Shown piece by piece: positions 44,035 through 53,473 of a DNA stretch of 64,000 nt (positions are counted from its first letter, which is position 1; the number at the start of each line of letters is the position of its first letter). Location: assembly GCF_037963835.1 (NCBI RefSeq), contig NZ_CP150145.1, positions 7,440,001-7,504,000 on the forward strand. Reading direction: 5' to 3'. This stretch comes from Paenibacillus sp. FSL H8-0332. Lineage in GTDB: Bacteria > Bacillota > Bacilli > Paenibacillales > Paenibacillaceae. The position numbers were made by a program, and so were the translations under genes. The notes under the pieces are model-generated. The model had not been told where the DNA came from and did no database searches. It saw only the letters and a program-made list of their open reading frames with translations.

Positions 44035-44067
44035 GCGTTCCACGCGATCATCGCGGAGCGCCTTTTT
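44035..44067 (+). terminator. Terminator of the collagen-like gene
   Basis: CGCGAT (44043-44048) and ATCGCG (44050-44055) with outer GCG/CGC pairs, followed by TTTTTGTG. Confidence 0.75.
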
Positions 44068-44107
44068 GTGTTTTGTCCATGCCTCTGCATAGCTTCCGGT
44101 ACGGAAA

Positions 44108-44295
44108 ATAATTGGATTTTCGCCACTTACTCATGACCAGAAGTCCTCATGTTCGGAAACAGTTGGAGAAACAGCACTTAAAACTCAGCAAATATAGCAA
44201 AGTAGGGAAAATACACAAAATTAAATGACGTTTCTCCAACTAAAACCCGAAGATGATCCAAAATATCCAAATTAAGATACGTTTATCCAACTGGT
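44108..44295. repeat. Intergenic four-copy repeat element, type C (two direct, two inverted)
   Basis: Direct copies start near 44111 (ATTGGATTTTCGCCACTTA) and 44161 (GTTGGAGAAACAGCACTTA, from 44162). Inverted copies end ACGTTTCTCCAACT (44228-44241) and ACGTTTATCCAACT (44279-44292). Spacing is 50-52 bases. No gene is visible between 44068 and 44403. Confidence 0.75.
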
Positions 44296-44403
44296 TCACC
44301 TCATGCCAGAGCGAGAAGGGGCGCGCTGTCCCATCCCTTGTGACCGCCGTTTCGGCTTGGCCCGAAGCGGGCGGCAGTCAGCCGTCCGAAACTCCGTAGG
44401 ATT

Positions 44404-44458
44404 TTGAACTTTTATTATAGATGGTCTTATTTAGCATGGAGCCGCCTGCGGGTACACT
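44404..44458 (+). promoter_or_regulatory. Activator-type promoter P1 of the polysaccharide locus
   Basis: A -10 box TACACT (44453-44458) has a poor -35 (TTTAGC, 44430-44435) at 17 bases. Just upstream, 44404-44424 reads TTGAACTT, T, TATTATAG, A, TGG. The same element, with the same distance of 49 bases to an identical -10 box, precedes the GH3 operon (51654-51708). Confidence 0.65.
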
Positions 44459-44508
44459 TAAGTCAGGGAAGAGAGGGACTGCTGAAGGAACACGGGAGGC
44501 GGAAGACA

Positions 44509-45456
44509 ATGGTTATGAAGACGAAAAAGAGACACGGGCTGAAGCATCTGCTGAAGCATCTGCTGAAGCATAAGGTGCTGCTGCTGATGCTGCTGCCGGG
44601 CGTAGTGTTTTTGCTGATCAATAATTATCTGCCAATGTTCGGAATTGTGATTGCGTTCAAGAATATCAACTATGTGGACGGGATTCTTGGCAGTCCGTGG
44701 GTTGGGCTGGATAACTTCAAATTCCTGTTCGCCACCTCGGATGCCTGGATTATCACGCGCAATACGGTGCTCTACAACTTCGTGTTCATTGTGCTTAATC
44801 TGCTCTTCGCCGTATCCATTGCGGTTGCCCTGAATGAGCTGAGGAACAAGCTGGCCGCCAAATTCTATCAGAGCATCCTGTTCTTTCCCTACTTTCTGTC
44901 GATGGTGGTGGTGAGCTATCTGGTATTCGCTTTTCTGAATGTTGAATACGGTTTCATCAATAAAGGGGTCTTCGCCCTGTTCGGGCTGGATGAGCTCAGC
45001 TGGTATTCGGAGCCGAAGTACTGGCCGTTCATTCTGCCCCTGATTAATCTCTGGAAAGGGGTGGGTTATGGCTGTGTCATCTACCTGGCAGCGATCATCG
45101 GCATTGACAACGAGTACTATGAAGCGGCCCTGATCGACGGCGCCAGCAAGTGGAAGCAGATTCTGCACATTACCATTCCGCTCATCCGGCCGGTCATTAT
45201 TATTACAACGATTCTGGCCATCGGGGGCATCTTCCGCTCCGACTTCGGGCTGTTCTACCAGACCACACTGAACTCCGGGGCGCTGTACCCGACTACACTG
45301 GTCATCGACACCTACGTCTATAACGCGCTGATTAATATGGGTAACCTGGGGATGTCCGCAGCGGCCGGATTATACCAATCGGTGGTCGGCTTTTTCCTGG
45401 TCCTCGGCTCGAACTGGATCGTGCGTAAGGTTGACAAGGATCAGGCGGTTTTCTAG
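44509..45456 (+). CDS. Sugar ABC transporter permease (LplB-like)
   Basis: 315 residues from the ATG at 44509, nine bases after GGGAGG; a longer frame to 44404 would cover the promoter. A Lys/His-rich cytoplasmic start contains a short repeat (KHLL twice), followed by six membrane helices (LLLMLLPGVVFLLINNYLPM first). The EAA loop is EAALIDGASKWKQILHITI. It begins the transporter operon of the polysaccharide locus and pairs with the permease at 45503. The ATPase is not encoded here. Confidence 0.9.
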   Translation: MVMKTKKRHGLKHLLKHLLKHKVLLLMLLPGVVFLLINNYLPMFGIVIAFKNINYVDGILGSPWVGLDNFKFLFATSDAWIITRNTVLYNFVFIVLNLLFAVSIAVALNELRNKLAAKFYQSILFFPYFLSMVVVSYLVFAFLNVEYGFINKGVFALFGLDELSWYSEPKYWPFILPLINLWKGVGYGCVIYLAAIIGIDNEYYEAALIDGASKWKQILHITIPLIRPVIIITTILAIGGIFRSDFGLFYQTTLNSGALYPTTLVIDTYVYNALINMGNLGMSAAAGLYQSVVGFFLVLGSNWIVRKVDKDQAVF

Positions 45457-45502
45457 CTAAAAGTCAGGCAGCACACGTACCCTGTAGAAGGAGTGGAAAT
45501 CC

Positions 45503-46396
45503 GTGGCTAATAACGAAATATCCCGCTTCACTAACGTTCTCCTCCATATTATTTTTATCATCCTGTCCCTGGCCTGTCTGCTGCCGATTGTACTGGTCTT
45601 CATGATCTCCATCACCGATTACGATTACATCGTCCGCAATGGCTATCAATTCATTCCGGAGAAGCTTAGCCTGGAGGCTTACGCCTATCTATTCAAGGAT
45701 TACAGTGTGGTGCTGCGGGCCTACGGCATCTCTTTCTTCGTCACGATCACCGGAACGCTGGCGAGTGTGTTCCTCTCTTCTCTGTATGCGTACCCGATAT
45801 CGCGGGCGGATTTCCGGTACCGCGGGGTGTTCGCTTTCCTGATCTTTTTCACCATGCTGTTCGGTGGCGGGCTGGTACCGTGGTATATGGTCTACACCCA
45901 GGTGCTCGACCTCAAGAACTCCATCTGGGCGCTGGTTGTGCCGATGCTGCTGTCCCCGTTCAATGTGCTGATTATGAAGACGTACTTCCAGATGAGTGTG
46001 CCGCCCGCGCTGATTGAAGCCTCTACGATTGACGGGGCCGGCGAGCTGCGGACCTTCTTCAAGATTGTATTTCCGCTGTCCCTGCCGGTGTTCGCCACGA
46101 TCGGGCTGTTCAATACCCTGCATTACTGGAACGACTGGTTCAACAGCATGATCTTCATCACTGATACTGACCTCTACTCCCTCCAATATCTCATGTACAA
46201 AATGATCTCCCAGGCCGACTACCTGAGCCGCAACGGGGCACTTATTCAAGGCTCGGCCACCGAGCTGGCCAAATTGCCGGGGGAGACGATCCGCATGGCG
46301 ATGGCGCTGATCGGCATTGGGCCGATTGTGCTGGCCTATCCGTTCTTCCAGCGGTATTTCATCAAAGGACTGACGCTCGGCTCTATCAAAGGCTAA
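45503..46396 (+). CDS. Sugar ABC transporter permease (YtcP/LplC-like)
   Basis: 297 residues starting with GTG at 45503 after AGAAGGAG. Six membrane helices are predicted, with the EAA loop EASTIDGAGELRTFFKIV and the family C-terminus KGLTLGSIKG. It forms the second half of the channel with the preceding gene (46 bases upstream) and is followed by the matching lipoprotein gene after 54 bases. Confidence 0.9.
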   Translation: MANNEISRFTNVLLHIIFIILSLACLLPIVLVFMISITDYDYIVRNGYQFIPEKLSLEAYAYLFKDYSVVLRAYGISFFVTITGTLASVFLSSLYAYPISRADFRYRGVFAFLIFFTMLFGGGLVPWYMVYTQVLDLKNSIWALVVPMLLSPFNVLIMKTYFQMSVPPALIEASTIDGAGELRTFFKIVFPLSLPVFATIGLFNTLHYWNDWFNSMIFITDTDLYSLQYLMYKMISQADYLSRNGALIQGSATELAKLPGETIRMAMALIGIGPIVLAYPFFQRYFIKGLTLGSIKG

Positions 46397-46450
46397 CCTC
46401 GGAACCTACCGATTAGCATATATCTGTTTCATCAAGGGGAGGAAAAAAGT

Positions 46451-48004
46451 ATGGCAGGTAAAAAAGTCACAGGTCTGCTGTTGTCGCTTGTGCTGATAGC
46501 CGGATTCACCCTGGCCGGATGTGCGGGGAACAATGGCAATACAGCTGCGCCCACAGAGAAAGCGGGAGAAAGCACCACAGCTCCTGCAGCAACGAAGGAA
46601 GCTACAGGAACGGAGGCAGGCGGAACGGAGGCGCCGGGTGCGCTTGAGCCGGTGGAGTTGTCCCTGTATCTGCCCGGCGGGCCGGATAAGGATGTGGCGT
46701 CCGTGGAGCAGGAGATCAACGCCTACCTGAAGGATAAAATCAACGCTACCCTCAAGATCAACCAGCTAAGCTGGGATAAACCGGCTGACAAGGTCAATCT
46801 GATGATCCAGTCCGGCGAGGTGTTCGACATGGTCTATACCTGGAACTTCATGACCAATGCCGCGAAGGGGGCTTATCTGCCGCTGGAGGAGCTGCTGGAC
46901 ACCTATGCCAAGGAGACGAAGGCACAGATCAATCCGGCTTACCTGCAGGCAGCTACCGTCAACGGACATTTGTATGCGGTTCCAACTGAGAAGGAGCTGG
47001 GGCAGTCGGTCGGGTTTGCTTTTGACAAGGCGATTGTGGATAAATACGGCTTCGATGTGAACAGCCTCCAGAAGCTGGAGGATATCGAGCCGATGCTGAA
47101 GACGATTAAGGAGAAGGAACCGGCTCTCTCGCCGCTGTTCATGAACCATACCGACAGCCTGCACTGGTTCACCGCGTATCCTGACAGCGAGGATCTGGAC
47201 GGCAGCAATGATATCCCGACCCTGCTTGATTACAAGACCATGAAGGTGTTCAACGAATATGACACGCCGGCCATGACGCAGCGGCTGAAGCTGATCCGCA
47301 GCTGGTATGAAGCGGGCTATATCAACAAGAACGGAGCCACAGACAAGACCGAGCTGAAGGATGCGGTCAAAAGCGGCAAAGCCTGGTTCGTCTACGGCAA
47401 CATGAATCCGACCTCCACCAATGACTGGACCCGGCTTGCCGAGAAGCCGATGATTATCAAGACGCTGCTGCCTGTTCAGGTCAGCACCAAGAGTCTGCAA
47501 GGCTCCATGCTCGCCATCTCCAGAACCTCGAAGAACCCCGAGCGGGCCATGATGTTCATGAACCTGCTTCACACCGATCCGGTGCTCTACAACCTGCTGA
47601 CCTTCGGCATTGAGGGCAAGCACTACAAGAAGCTGGAGAACAACACCGTGGAGTTCATTGCGGACAGCGGCTATAACTCCGTATCTTCCTGGATGATCGG
47701 CAATGTGCTGCTGAACTACCTGAATAAGGATGAAGATCCGAAGCGTGTGCAGCTCTATACGGACTGGAATAAGAATTCGAATATTTCACCGGTCATCGGG
47801 TTTGTGTTCGATTCAACCAAGGTGCAGTCGCAGATCGGGGCGCTGATCAACATCACGAAGCAGTATAAGAACACCCTGTACTCCGGGGAAAAGGACCCTG
47901 AACCGGTCCTGAAGGAGATGAACAGCAAGCTGAAGGCCGCAGGCCTGGACGCTGTGATTACGGAAATTCAGAGTCAGCTCGACGCTTTTCTGGCCGCCAA
48001 ATAA
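46451..48004 (+). CDS. Extracellular solute-binding lipoprotein (LplA/YtcQ-like)
   Basis: 517 residues with signal peptide and lipobox LAGC (lipidated Cys24). A long Thr/Ala/Glu/Gly linker to about residue 65 is followed by the binding domain (VELSLYLPGGPDKDVASVE). Its size and features (YAVPTEKELGQSVGFAFDK, then a C-terminal long helical region) match the Lpl/YtcQ group that binds oligosaccharides. It is the third gene of the operon with both permeases. The secreted glycosidase gene follows 133 bases later in the same direction with no clear terminator between. Confidence 0.9.
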   Translation: MAGKKVTGLLLSLVLIAGFTLAGCAGNNGNTAAPTEKAGESTTAPAATKEATGTEAGGTEAPGALEPVELSLYLPGGPDKDVASVEQEINAYLKDKINATLKINQLSWDKPADKVNLMIQSGEVFDMVYTWNFMTNAAKGAYLPLEELLDTYAKETKAQINPAYLQAATVNGHLYAVPTEKELGQSVGFAFDKAIVDKYGFDVNSLQKLEDIEPMLKTIKEKEPALSPLFMNHTDSLHWFTAYPDSEDLDGSNDIPTLLDYKTMKVFNEYDTPAMTQRLKLIRSWYEAGYINKNGATDKTELKDAVKSGKAWFVYGNMNPTSTNDWTRLAEKPMIIKTLLPVQVSTKSLQGSMLAISRTSKNPERAMMFMNLLHTDPVLYNLLTFGIEGKHYKKLENNTVEFIADSGYNSVSSWMIGNVLLNYLNKDEDPKRVQLYTDWNKNSNISPVIGFVFDSTKVQSQIGALINITKQYKNTLYSGEKDPEPVLKEMNSKLKAAGLDAVITEIQSQLDAFLAAK

Positions 48005-48137
48005 GCAGTAGAGGCCATAGCACGCCCGTTATCCTGCCGCAAGCAGCCAAAGCGCCCGCCTGTGGCAGGTACCGGGTATTCTCTTTCGCTAATCCAGCCT
48101 TTGGGGAGCCCCTATCTGATCAAGAGAGGGTGTTATT

Positions 48138-51100
48138 ATGCGAATTCAGAGAATCACAGGTAAATTGCTCATTGCAGTACTGGTATGGATGTCCGCTTCA
48201 TTGCCCGGAGCACGAATTAGCTCTGCCGAAATGCCGCCTGCACAGGTGATTGTGGAAGAACATGTAAATAAAAGTACAGTCACAGAGGATACCTACCAGC
48301 CGTCTCCGCTGCTCTGGCAGGTGGGCGAGCAGGATGACAGCTCCGCAGAATTTACAGTGTATCAGGATGTGTACAGTGAGAATATTACCCTCCCCGTAAA
48401 TCCCCTGAACTGGAATACGATCTCCCGCGGCATGAAGCTAGACCGCAATGCGGCGATGGAGCTAAGCTTCAATCTTACGGAAGTCCCCCTTTATGGTGTG
48501 GAGTTCAGCTTCAAGGTACTGGATGCAAGCACCGCTATTCCGCAGCTGGCCGTATTCACCAATGGCAGCTTCAGCGGGCTGATCCAGATTACCGGGCTGA
48601 ACGACGGAGAGACCCCCCTTACGAACACATGGAAAGAAACCTATAGACTCTACATTCCCTCAGAACAGCTGAAGATTGGCAGCAATGAGCTGAAGCTGAC
48701 CGTGGACCGCGGGCTATACGCAGATCCCCAGTCTCCCGGATATGACGGTGACAAGTATCTGTGGTTCGAATGGGATTATCTCAGGCTGGGCGCATTGACT
48801 GAGCCAGCCGACGAGCCTATCCACGGACGGTATGTCCACCTGGGAAGCACGATTGCCGCCTCGACCTTCCGGTATGACGAGCATGCGATCCGCCATCTGG
48901 CCCCGATGGCCAAGTGGCTGGGCATTGCCTATAGCGGCAACTGGATGCGCACCTCCTTCTGGTCCGATACCAGCGCAGGCTGGGACCCGCAGGGCCGCAA
49001 GTACCTGGAGACACTGCGCGACCTCAATCTTACCCCGATGGTCAATATCATCGGCGGCAACTGGAAGACTAACAGTGAGCTGGCGGCAGGGACGATCAGC
49101 TCTGCGCTGAGAAGCTATTATAGCGGATTTGTCACCAAATTCGGCGATCTGTACCAGTATGCCGAGACAGGCAATGAGCCGGGATTGTTCGGCTGGGCAC
49201 AGAAAGCGGTGCTGGCGCTTCATGAAATGATGGACGAGGAGAGGCAGACGAACGGCCAGCCGCACCTGAAAATTGTCGCCCCGGGCTGGGCATACTGGCC
49301 GTATAATGGAAGCCCTGACGGCTGGGAACGGGATGCCGCCCAGCGGGCACCGATTGAAGCGCTGTCGGATGTGTCTAACGGACACAGCTATGGCGGGACC
49401 GGGGTCCAGCCGTTGCCGGGAGGCAGCCTGTATGAGAATCTGCGGGTGTATGGCGATTCGGAGGAAGGCTTCGGCAAAGAAATGGCCATGAGCGAGACCG
49501 GCAGCAACGACAATCATTCCGACAATACGAAATACGGCACGTATGCTTACAGGTTCGCTTCTGCTTTTGACCGGGAGCTGCGGGGGAATATCGGTTATGT
49601 CGATCATATTATGCAACACGCCGCTTTCTTCAATGACGGGACGGAGTTTGGGCTGTTCGATTCTGCGATTAATTGGAACACGCACCGCTATGAAGATACA
49701 GCGGCGGTACCGGCCAATATCAACGAATCCGGGGAGACCCGGCTGAAGACGTTCCGCAGACTGGCCGCCGCTTATGCCACCCATGGAAGCCCGCTGGGCT
49801 ACGAGGTGCTGAATCCGGCTGAGCTGACCGGGCTTAAGGCGTATTTCCGCGCAGTGGATACCTCGGCGCTGGGCACTTCGGCCATCGGGGCGGCTTCGGA
49901 TAAAATCCTGCTGAACTTCGTGAATTTCGAGAAAACTCCGGTAACGATGCAGGTCCGGGTTGCCATGCCTTCCAGCGGAGTGTATGCCGGGGAGCGGTTT
50001 GGTCCAGGAGAGACGTACGCCGCCGCCTACTCCCGGGTGGAGCTTACGGCAGACCCGTACATTACACTTACAGTAGCACTGGACGCGGGAGAGACGGTCC
50101 AGTACATCCTGGATGAGCAGGATAACACGCTGCCTGCTTCTCCGGGCAATCCTGCGGCAACAGCCGTCAGCCATGAGCAGATCCGGCTGACCTGGGCAGC
50201 TTCGACAGACAATGATGCTGTCGTCAGCTATAACGTCTACCGTGACGGCGGAGCAGCTCCAGTGATCAACATTCCGGGACGGCTGACCTTCTGGAGTGAC
50301 TATACCGTAGCGCCCCAGACCTCTTACAGCTACACAGTGCAGGCCGTGGATGACTCCGGCAATGTATCGCCTCTCAGCGCAGCCGTATCAGCGACCACAC
50401 CGGTCATGCCCATTACACCGCATGCCGCAGGAGATCCGTCCAAGTTCGAGGCCGAAGCTACCGCCTTCGCCCTGCCGCTGAAGACCGGCAATAACAGCAG
50501 CGCCTCGGGCGGCAAGGTCGTCGAGCAGACGCATAGCGGAGGCTTAACGATCCAAGGCTTCCATTCCGTGAACGGGGGCAGCTACACCTTAACAATTGTA
50601 TACGCTTCCAACGAAGAATCGAAGAAAAATATTCTCGTGAACGGCGTGAAACTGTCCACAGTAACCCTGCCTTCTACGGGAAGCTGGACCGCGAATCTGA
50701 CCGCACGGCAGTATGGGATTACCCTCCAGCCTGGCTATAACACGATCAGCTTCACCTCGGCCGGGAAAGGGGCAAATCTCGACTACTTCAAGCTGGAGGA
50801 AGGGCTGTATGTTCCGCTCTCCCACTGGTATCCGGCCGCACACGATCATCCTTTCATTGACTATGCCGGATTCACCCCTGCGCCCAATGGAGTCTCCCAT
50901 GTGACCTATGAGGAGGATGCCACGGCTGCCTTCAGCTTCAATGGTATCGGCGTCCGCTGGAGATCGGATATCAAGAGCGATATGGGCAGTGCAGATGTCT
51001 ACGTCGATGGCGAGCTTAAGGAGACTGTAGTGATTCCGCAGGCAGGGCTGGAGGGCGATCATAAAATTGTCTACGAGCTGACGGGCCTAGCATATGGGCT

Positions 51101-51605
51101 GCACCGGATTGAGATTGCAGGCAACGGCGGGAAGGTCATGGTCAGCGGGCTGGAGTATGAGAGCTACGAGTCTGTATTGCCCGTGCCAGGACCGGATCTG
51201 ACGGTGACGGATATCGGCTGGCATATTGTGAACAGCGACGGAAGCCCTTCTGCGCACAGCACGCCGCAGCTGGGCGACTCCCTGATCTTCTGGGCCAAAG
51301 TGAAGAACATCGGCGTCCGTCCCACACCGCTGAATGCTTCGACCGGACTCGGGCAGATTACCGGTGGCGCCTTCTCGGTCAACGGCGGGGTGGTCTCGTG
51401 GACGGACACGAATACCAGTGTGATTCAGCCGGGCGAGGAGATTACACTGACGGCTAACGCCAGTGCGCAGGGCACCCCCCGGTGGACGGTGCCGACCATC
51501 GGCGAGTTTACGGTCAGCTTTTTTGTGAATGATATCTGGCGGTATGCGGAGATGAACAAGGAGAATAACAAGCGGGCACAGGCGCTGGAGATCAGCTTGC
51601 CCTGA
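48138..51605 (+). CDS. Secreted multidomain glycosidase (clan GH-A-like, with FN3, CBM and CARDB-like domains)
   Basis: 1155 residues. A signal peptide (about 1-30, ending near SSAEMPP) is followed by a beta-sandwich domain (about 60-225) and a TIM-barrel region (about 230-560). In the barrel, ETGNEPG places a probable acid/base at Glu347 and MSETGSND a probable nucleophile at Glu453, the order and spacing of clan GH-A retaining enzymes. A beta domain follows to about 660, then fibronectin type III (about 667-757), a CBM35/CBM6-like module beginning KFEAEAT (about 768-888), another beta-sandwich with RWRSDIKSDMGSADVYVDG, and a CARDB-like C-terminal domain from about 1020. I cannot assign the exact GH family. 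It probably cuts the polysaccharide outside the cell for the transporter encoded upstream. Confidence 0.75.
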   Translation: MRIQRITGKLLIAVLVWMSASLPGARISSAEMPPAQVIVEEHVNKSTVTEDTYQPSPLLWQVGEQDDSSAEFTVYQDVYSENITLPVNPLNWNTISRGMKLDRNAAMELSFNLTEVPLYGVEFSFKVLDASTAIPQLAVFTNGSFSGLIQITGLNDGETPLTNTWKETYRLYIPSEQLKIGSNELKLTVDRGLYADPQSPGYDGDKYLWFEWDYLRLGALTEPADEPIHGRYVHLGSTIAASTFRYDEHAIRHLAPMAKWLGIAYSGNWMRTSFWSDTSAGWDPQGRKYLETLRDLNLTPMVNIIGGNWKTNSELAAGTISSALRSYYSGFVTKFGDLYQYAETGNEPGLFGWAQKAVLALHEMMDEERQTNGQPHLKIVAPGWAYWPYNGSPDGWERDAAQRAPIEALSDVSNGHSYGGTGVQPLPGGSLYENLRVYGDSEEGFGKEMAMSETGSNDNHSDNTKYGTYAYRFASAFDRELRGNIGYVDHIMQHAAFFNDGTEFGLFDSAINWNTHRYEDTAAVPANINESGETRLKTFRRLAAAYATHGSPLGYEVLNPAELTGLKAYFRAVDTSALGTSAIGAASDKILLNFVNFEKTPVTMQVRVAMPSSGVYAGERFGPGETYAAAYSRVELTADPYITLTVALDAGETVQYILDEQDNTLPASPGNPAATAVSHEQIRLTWAASTDNDAVVSYNVYRDGGAAPVINIPGRLTFWSDYTVAPQTSYSYTVQAVDDSGNVSPLSAAVSATTPVMPITPHAAGDPSKFEAEATAFALPLKTGNNSSASGGKVVEQTHSGGLTIQGFHSVNGGSYTLTIVYASNEESKKNILVNGVKLSTVTLPSTGSWTANLTARQYGITLQPGYNTISFTSAGKGANLDYFKLEEGLYVPLSHWYPAAHDHPFIDYAGFTPAPNGVSHVTYEEDATAAFSFNGIGVRWRSDIKSDMGSADVYVDGELKETVVIPQAGLEGDHKIVYELTGLAYGLHRIEIAGNGGKVMVSGLEYESYESVLPVPGPDLTVTDIGWHIVNSDGSPSAHSTPQLGDSLIFWAKVKNIGVRPTPLNASTGLGQITGGAFSVNGGVVSWTDTNTSVIQPGEEITLTANASAQGTPRWTVPTIGEFTVSFFVNDIWRYAEMNKENNKRAQALEISLP

Positions 51606-51653
51606 CGGGCTATTCAGCCGCTGGGCATATCCGCGCAGGCAGTTTGTAGAATA

Positions 51654-51708
51654 TTGAACTTATATTATAGCTGGCTGTATGTAGAGCAGCTTCGCGATCC
51701 GGTACACT
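51654..51708 (+). promoter_or_regulatory. Activator-type promoter P2 of the polysaccharide locus
   Basis: 51654-51674 reads TTGAACTT, A, TATTATAG, C, TGG. A weak -35 (TGTAGA, 51680-51685), a 17-base spacer and -10 TACACT (51703-51708) follow. The element, spacing and -10 box match promoter P1 at 44404-44458. Confidence 0.65.
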
Positions 51709-51742
51709 GGACTCAGAACAGAACCTGCCGGGAGGAGTATGA

Positions 51743-53473
51743 ATGATGCAGAAGCCGTTAAGCAAGGAAGAACAGGAGTGGGTAGAGGGTACGCTTGAAG
51801 CGATGAGCCTCCGTGAGCTGATCGGGCAGACAATGCAGGACCACGCAGGCAGACTGCCGTTCAAGGGAGATGATGAAGCGGGTCTGCGCAGATATCTGGA
51901 GCAGTATCCGGTGGGCAGCTTCTTCATCGGCGGGGAGGTTATTCAGAAGGCCGCGGGCAAAGCGGAGGATTACCGGGACTGGGCGGCAATGCTGCAGGGC
52001 ATCAGCAGGTTCCCGCTGCTGTTCTCCGGTGATCTGGAATTCGGGGCAGGCTCGGCCGTGAGAAGTCTCACGGCCTTCCCGCCGCTCCTTGCGCTTGCCG
52101 CCGCCGACGATGAAGACCTGGCTTACGAATACGGCAAATATACCGCGCTGGAAGGGCGGGCAGCCGGGTTCACCTGGGCGCTGGCTCCGGGCACCGACCT
52201 GCTGCTGAACTGGATGAATCCCGTTATTACGACCCGTTGTTTCGGCGATGAGGCTGGACGGGCGGCACGCCTGTCCGCCGCTGTTATGCGGGGCATGCAG
52301 GAGCATGGCCTTGCAGCCTGCGCCAAGCATTTTCCCGGTGATGGGGTCGATTACAGGGATCAGCATATCATTACTACGGTGAACAGCTTATCGGAAGAGG
52401 ACTGGTTCTCCACGTACGGGCGGGTGGCCGGGGAGATGATTAGCCAGGGTGTGATGTCCTATATGACCGGACATATTGCCCTTCCCTGGATCGAAGACGG
52501 GGCAGGCGGCGCTGGATCGAAGCCGGTCCCGGCAACCGTCTCGGAACGGATTACATCAGGGCTGCTGCGGGAGCGGCTGGGCTTCGATGGAGTGGTGTTA
52601 TCAGATGCGCTGGATATGGGCGGATTCTTATCCTGGGGAGACTACACGCAGCGCATCATAGACTGCTTCAATTGCGGTACGGATGTGCTGCTCTGGCCGG
52701 GAGTGCGGTACTTCGCAGTGATGGAGCAGGCGGTGGAAGACGGGCGCGTCAGCCGGGAACGGCTGAAGGCCAGCGTCCGGCGGATTCTGGAGCTGAAGGC
52801 ACGGCTTGGCGTGCATGCTGCCCGCGCCGGGGGAGAGGATGGCCGGGCGCTGCCGCTGCTGGACGACAAACTGCCGCCCGGCCTGGACCGGCAGGTCAGA
52901 CAATTCAGCCGCGAGCTGGCCGGGCGCTGCATTACCCTGGTCCGCAACCGCACCGGCCAGCTGCCGCTGAATCCCGGAGCGGTCCGCCGGGTGCTGGTCA
53001 TCATGCTGAACAAGGTGACGGAGGGGCGCAGATATGAGCGGATGAATCTTTTTGTAGAGCAGCTTAAGGCAAGGGGGCTAGAGGTCGATATTCTGGATGA
53101 ATTCGAGCCGCTGACAACGCTGCGGCAACGGGAGCTGTCCGGGGTCCGCTGGGATGCCGCCTTCGCCCCCTATTTCCTTCCGCTGCACGGAATGATGAAT
53201 ACCGCCCGTCCGGTGGGCGAAGCAGCCAAAGCCATCTGGGCCATGCAGCATGCGGAGACAGTCCGGCCGATCGGCATTTCGTTCGCTACGCCGTATCTGC
53301 TGCAGGACATTCCCTTTTTAGATACCCTGGTGAATGCGTATTCCCTTCATGAAGATACGGTAGAGCTGACGGTTAAAGCGCTGTTCGGAGAGATTCCGTT
53401 TCAGGGAAGCTCTCCGGTGAAGACGGAGATTCAAGCGGACGATTACGGTTCAGGGAGGCTTCAGACGTCTTGA
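51743..53473 (+). CDS. Glycoside hydrolase family 3 (NagZ-like)
   Basis: 576 residues, cytoplasmic (no signal peptide). The TIM barrel contains AKHFPGDGVDYRDQH, the loop that in NagZ-type GH3 enzymes carries a catalytic Asp-His dyad (here Asp206 and His208), and VVLSDALDMGG with the nucleophile Asp288. A second Rossmann-like domain follows from about residue 390 (RRVLVIMLNKVTEGRRYERM). NagZ-type members act on beta-N-acetylglucosaminides, some as phosphorylases, others on other beta-glycosides, so the substrate is open. The start ATG at 51743 follows GGGAGGAG. The stop overlaps the TTG start of the GH105 gene by four bases. Confidence 0.87.
   Translation: MMQKPLSKEEQEWVEGTLEAMSLRELIGQTMQDHAGRLPFKGDDEAGLRRYLEQYPVGSFFIGGEVIQKAAGKAEDYRDWAAMLQGISRFPLLFSGDLEFGAGSAVRSLTAFPPLLALAAADDEDLAYEYGKYTALEGRAAGFTWALAPGTDLLLNWMNPVITTRCFGDEAGRAARLSAAVMRGMQEHGLAACAKHFPGDGVDYRDQHIITTVNSLSEEDWFSTYGRVAGEMISQGVMSYMTGHIALPWIEDGAGGAGSKPVPATVSERITSGLLRERLGFDGVVLSDALDMGGFLSWGDYTQRIIDCFNCGTDVLLWPGVRYFAVMEQAVEDGRVSRERLKASVRRILELKARLGVHAARAGGEDGRALPLLDDKLPPGLDRQVRQFSRELAGRCITLVRNRTGQLPLNPGAVRRVLVIMLNKVTEGRRYERMNLFVEQLKARGLEVDILDEFEPLTTLRQRELSGVRWDAAFAPYFLPLHGMMNTARPVGEAAKAIWAMQHAETVRPIGISFATPYLLQDIPFLDTLVNAYSLHEDTVELTVKALFGEIPFQGSSPVKTEIQADDYGSGRLQTS

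Noticed and set aside
44404..44508. Upstream extension of the permease frame to 44404
   Set aside because: It would translate the promoter region, and the ATG at 44509 has a proper ribosome-binding site.
48714..50174. A 486-residue minus-strand frame
   Set aside because: It lies wholly antisense to the secreted glycosidase, has no recognisable domain, and follows that gene's codon structure.
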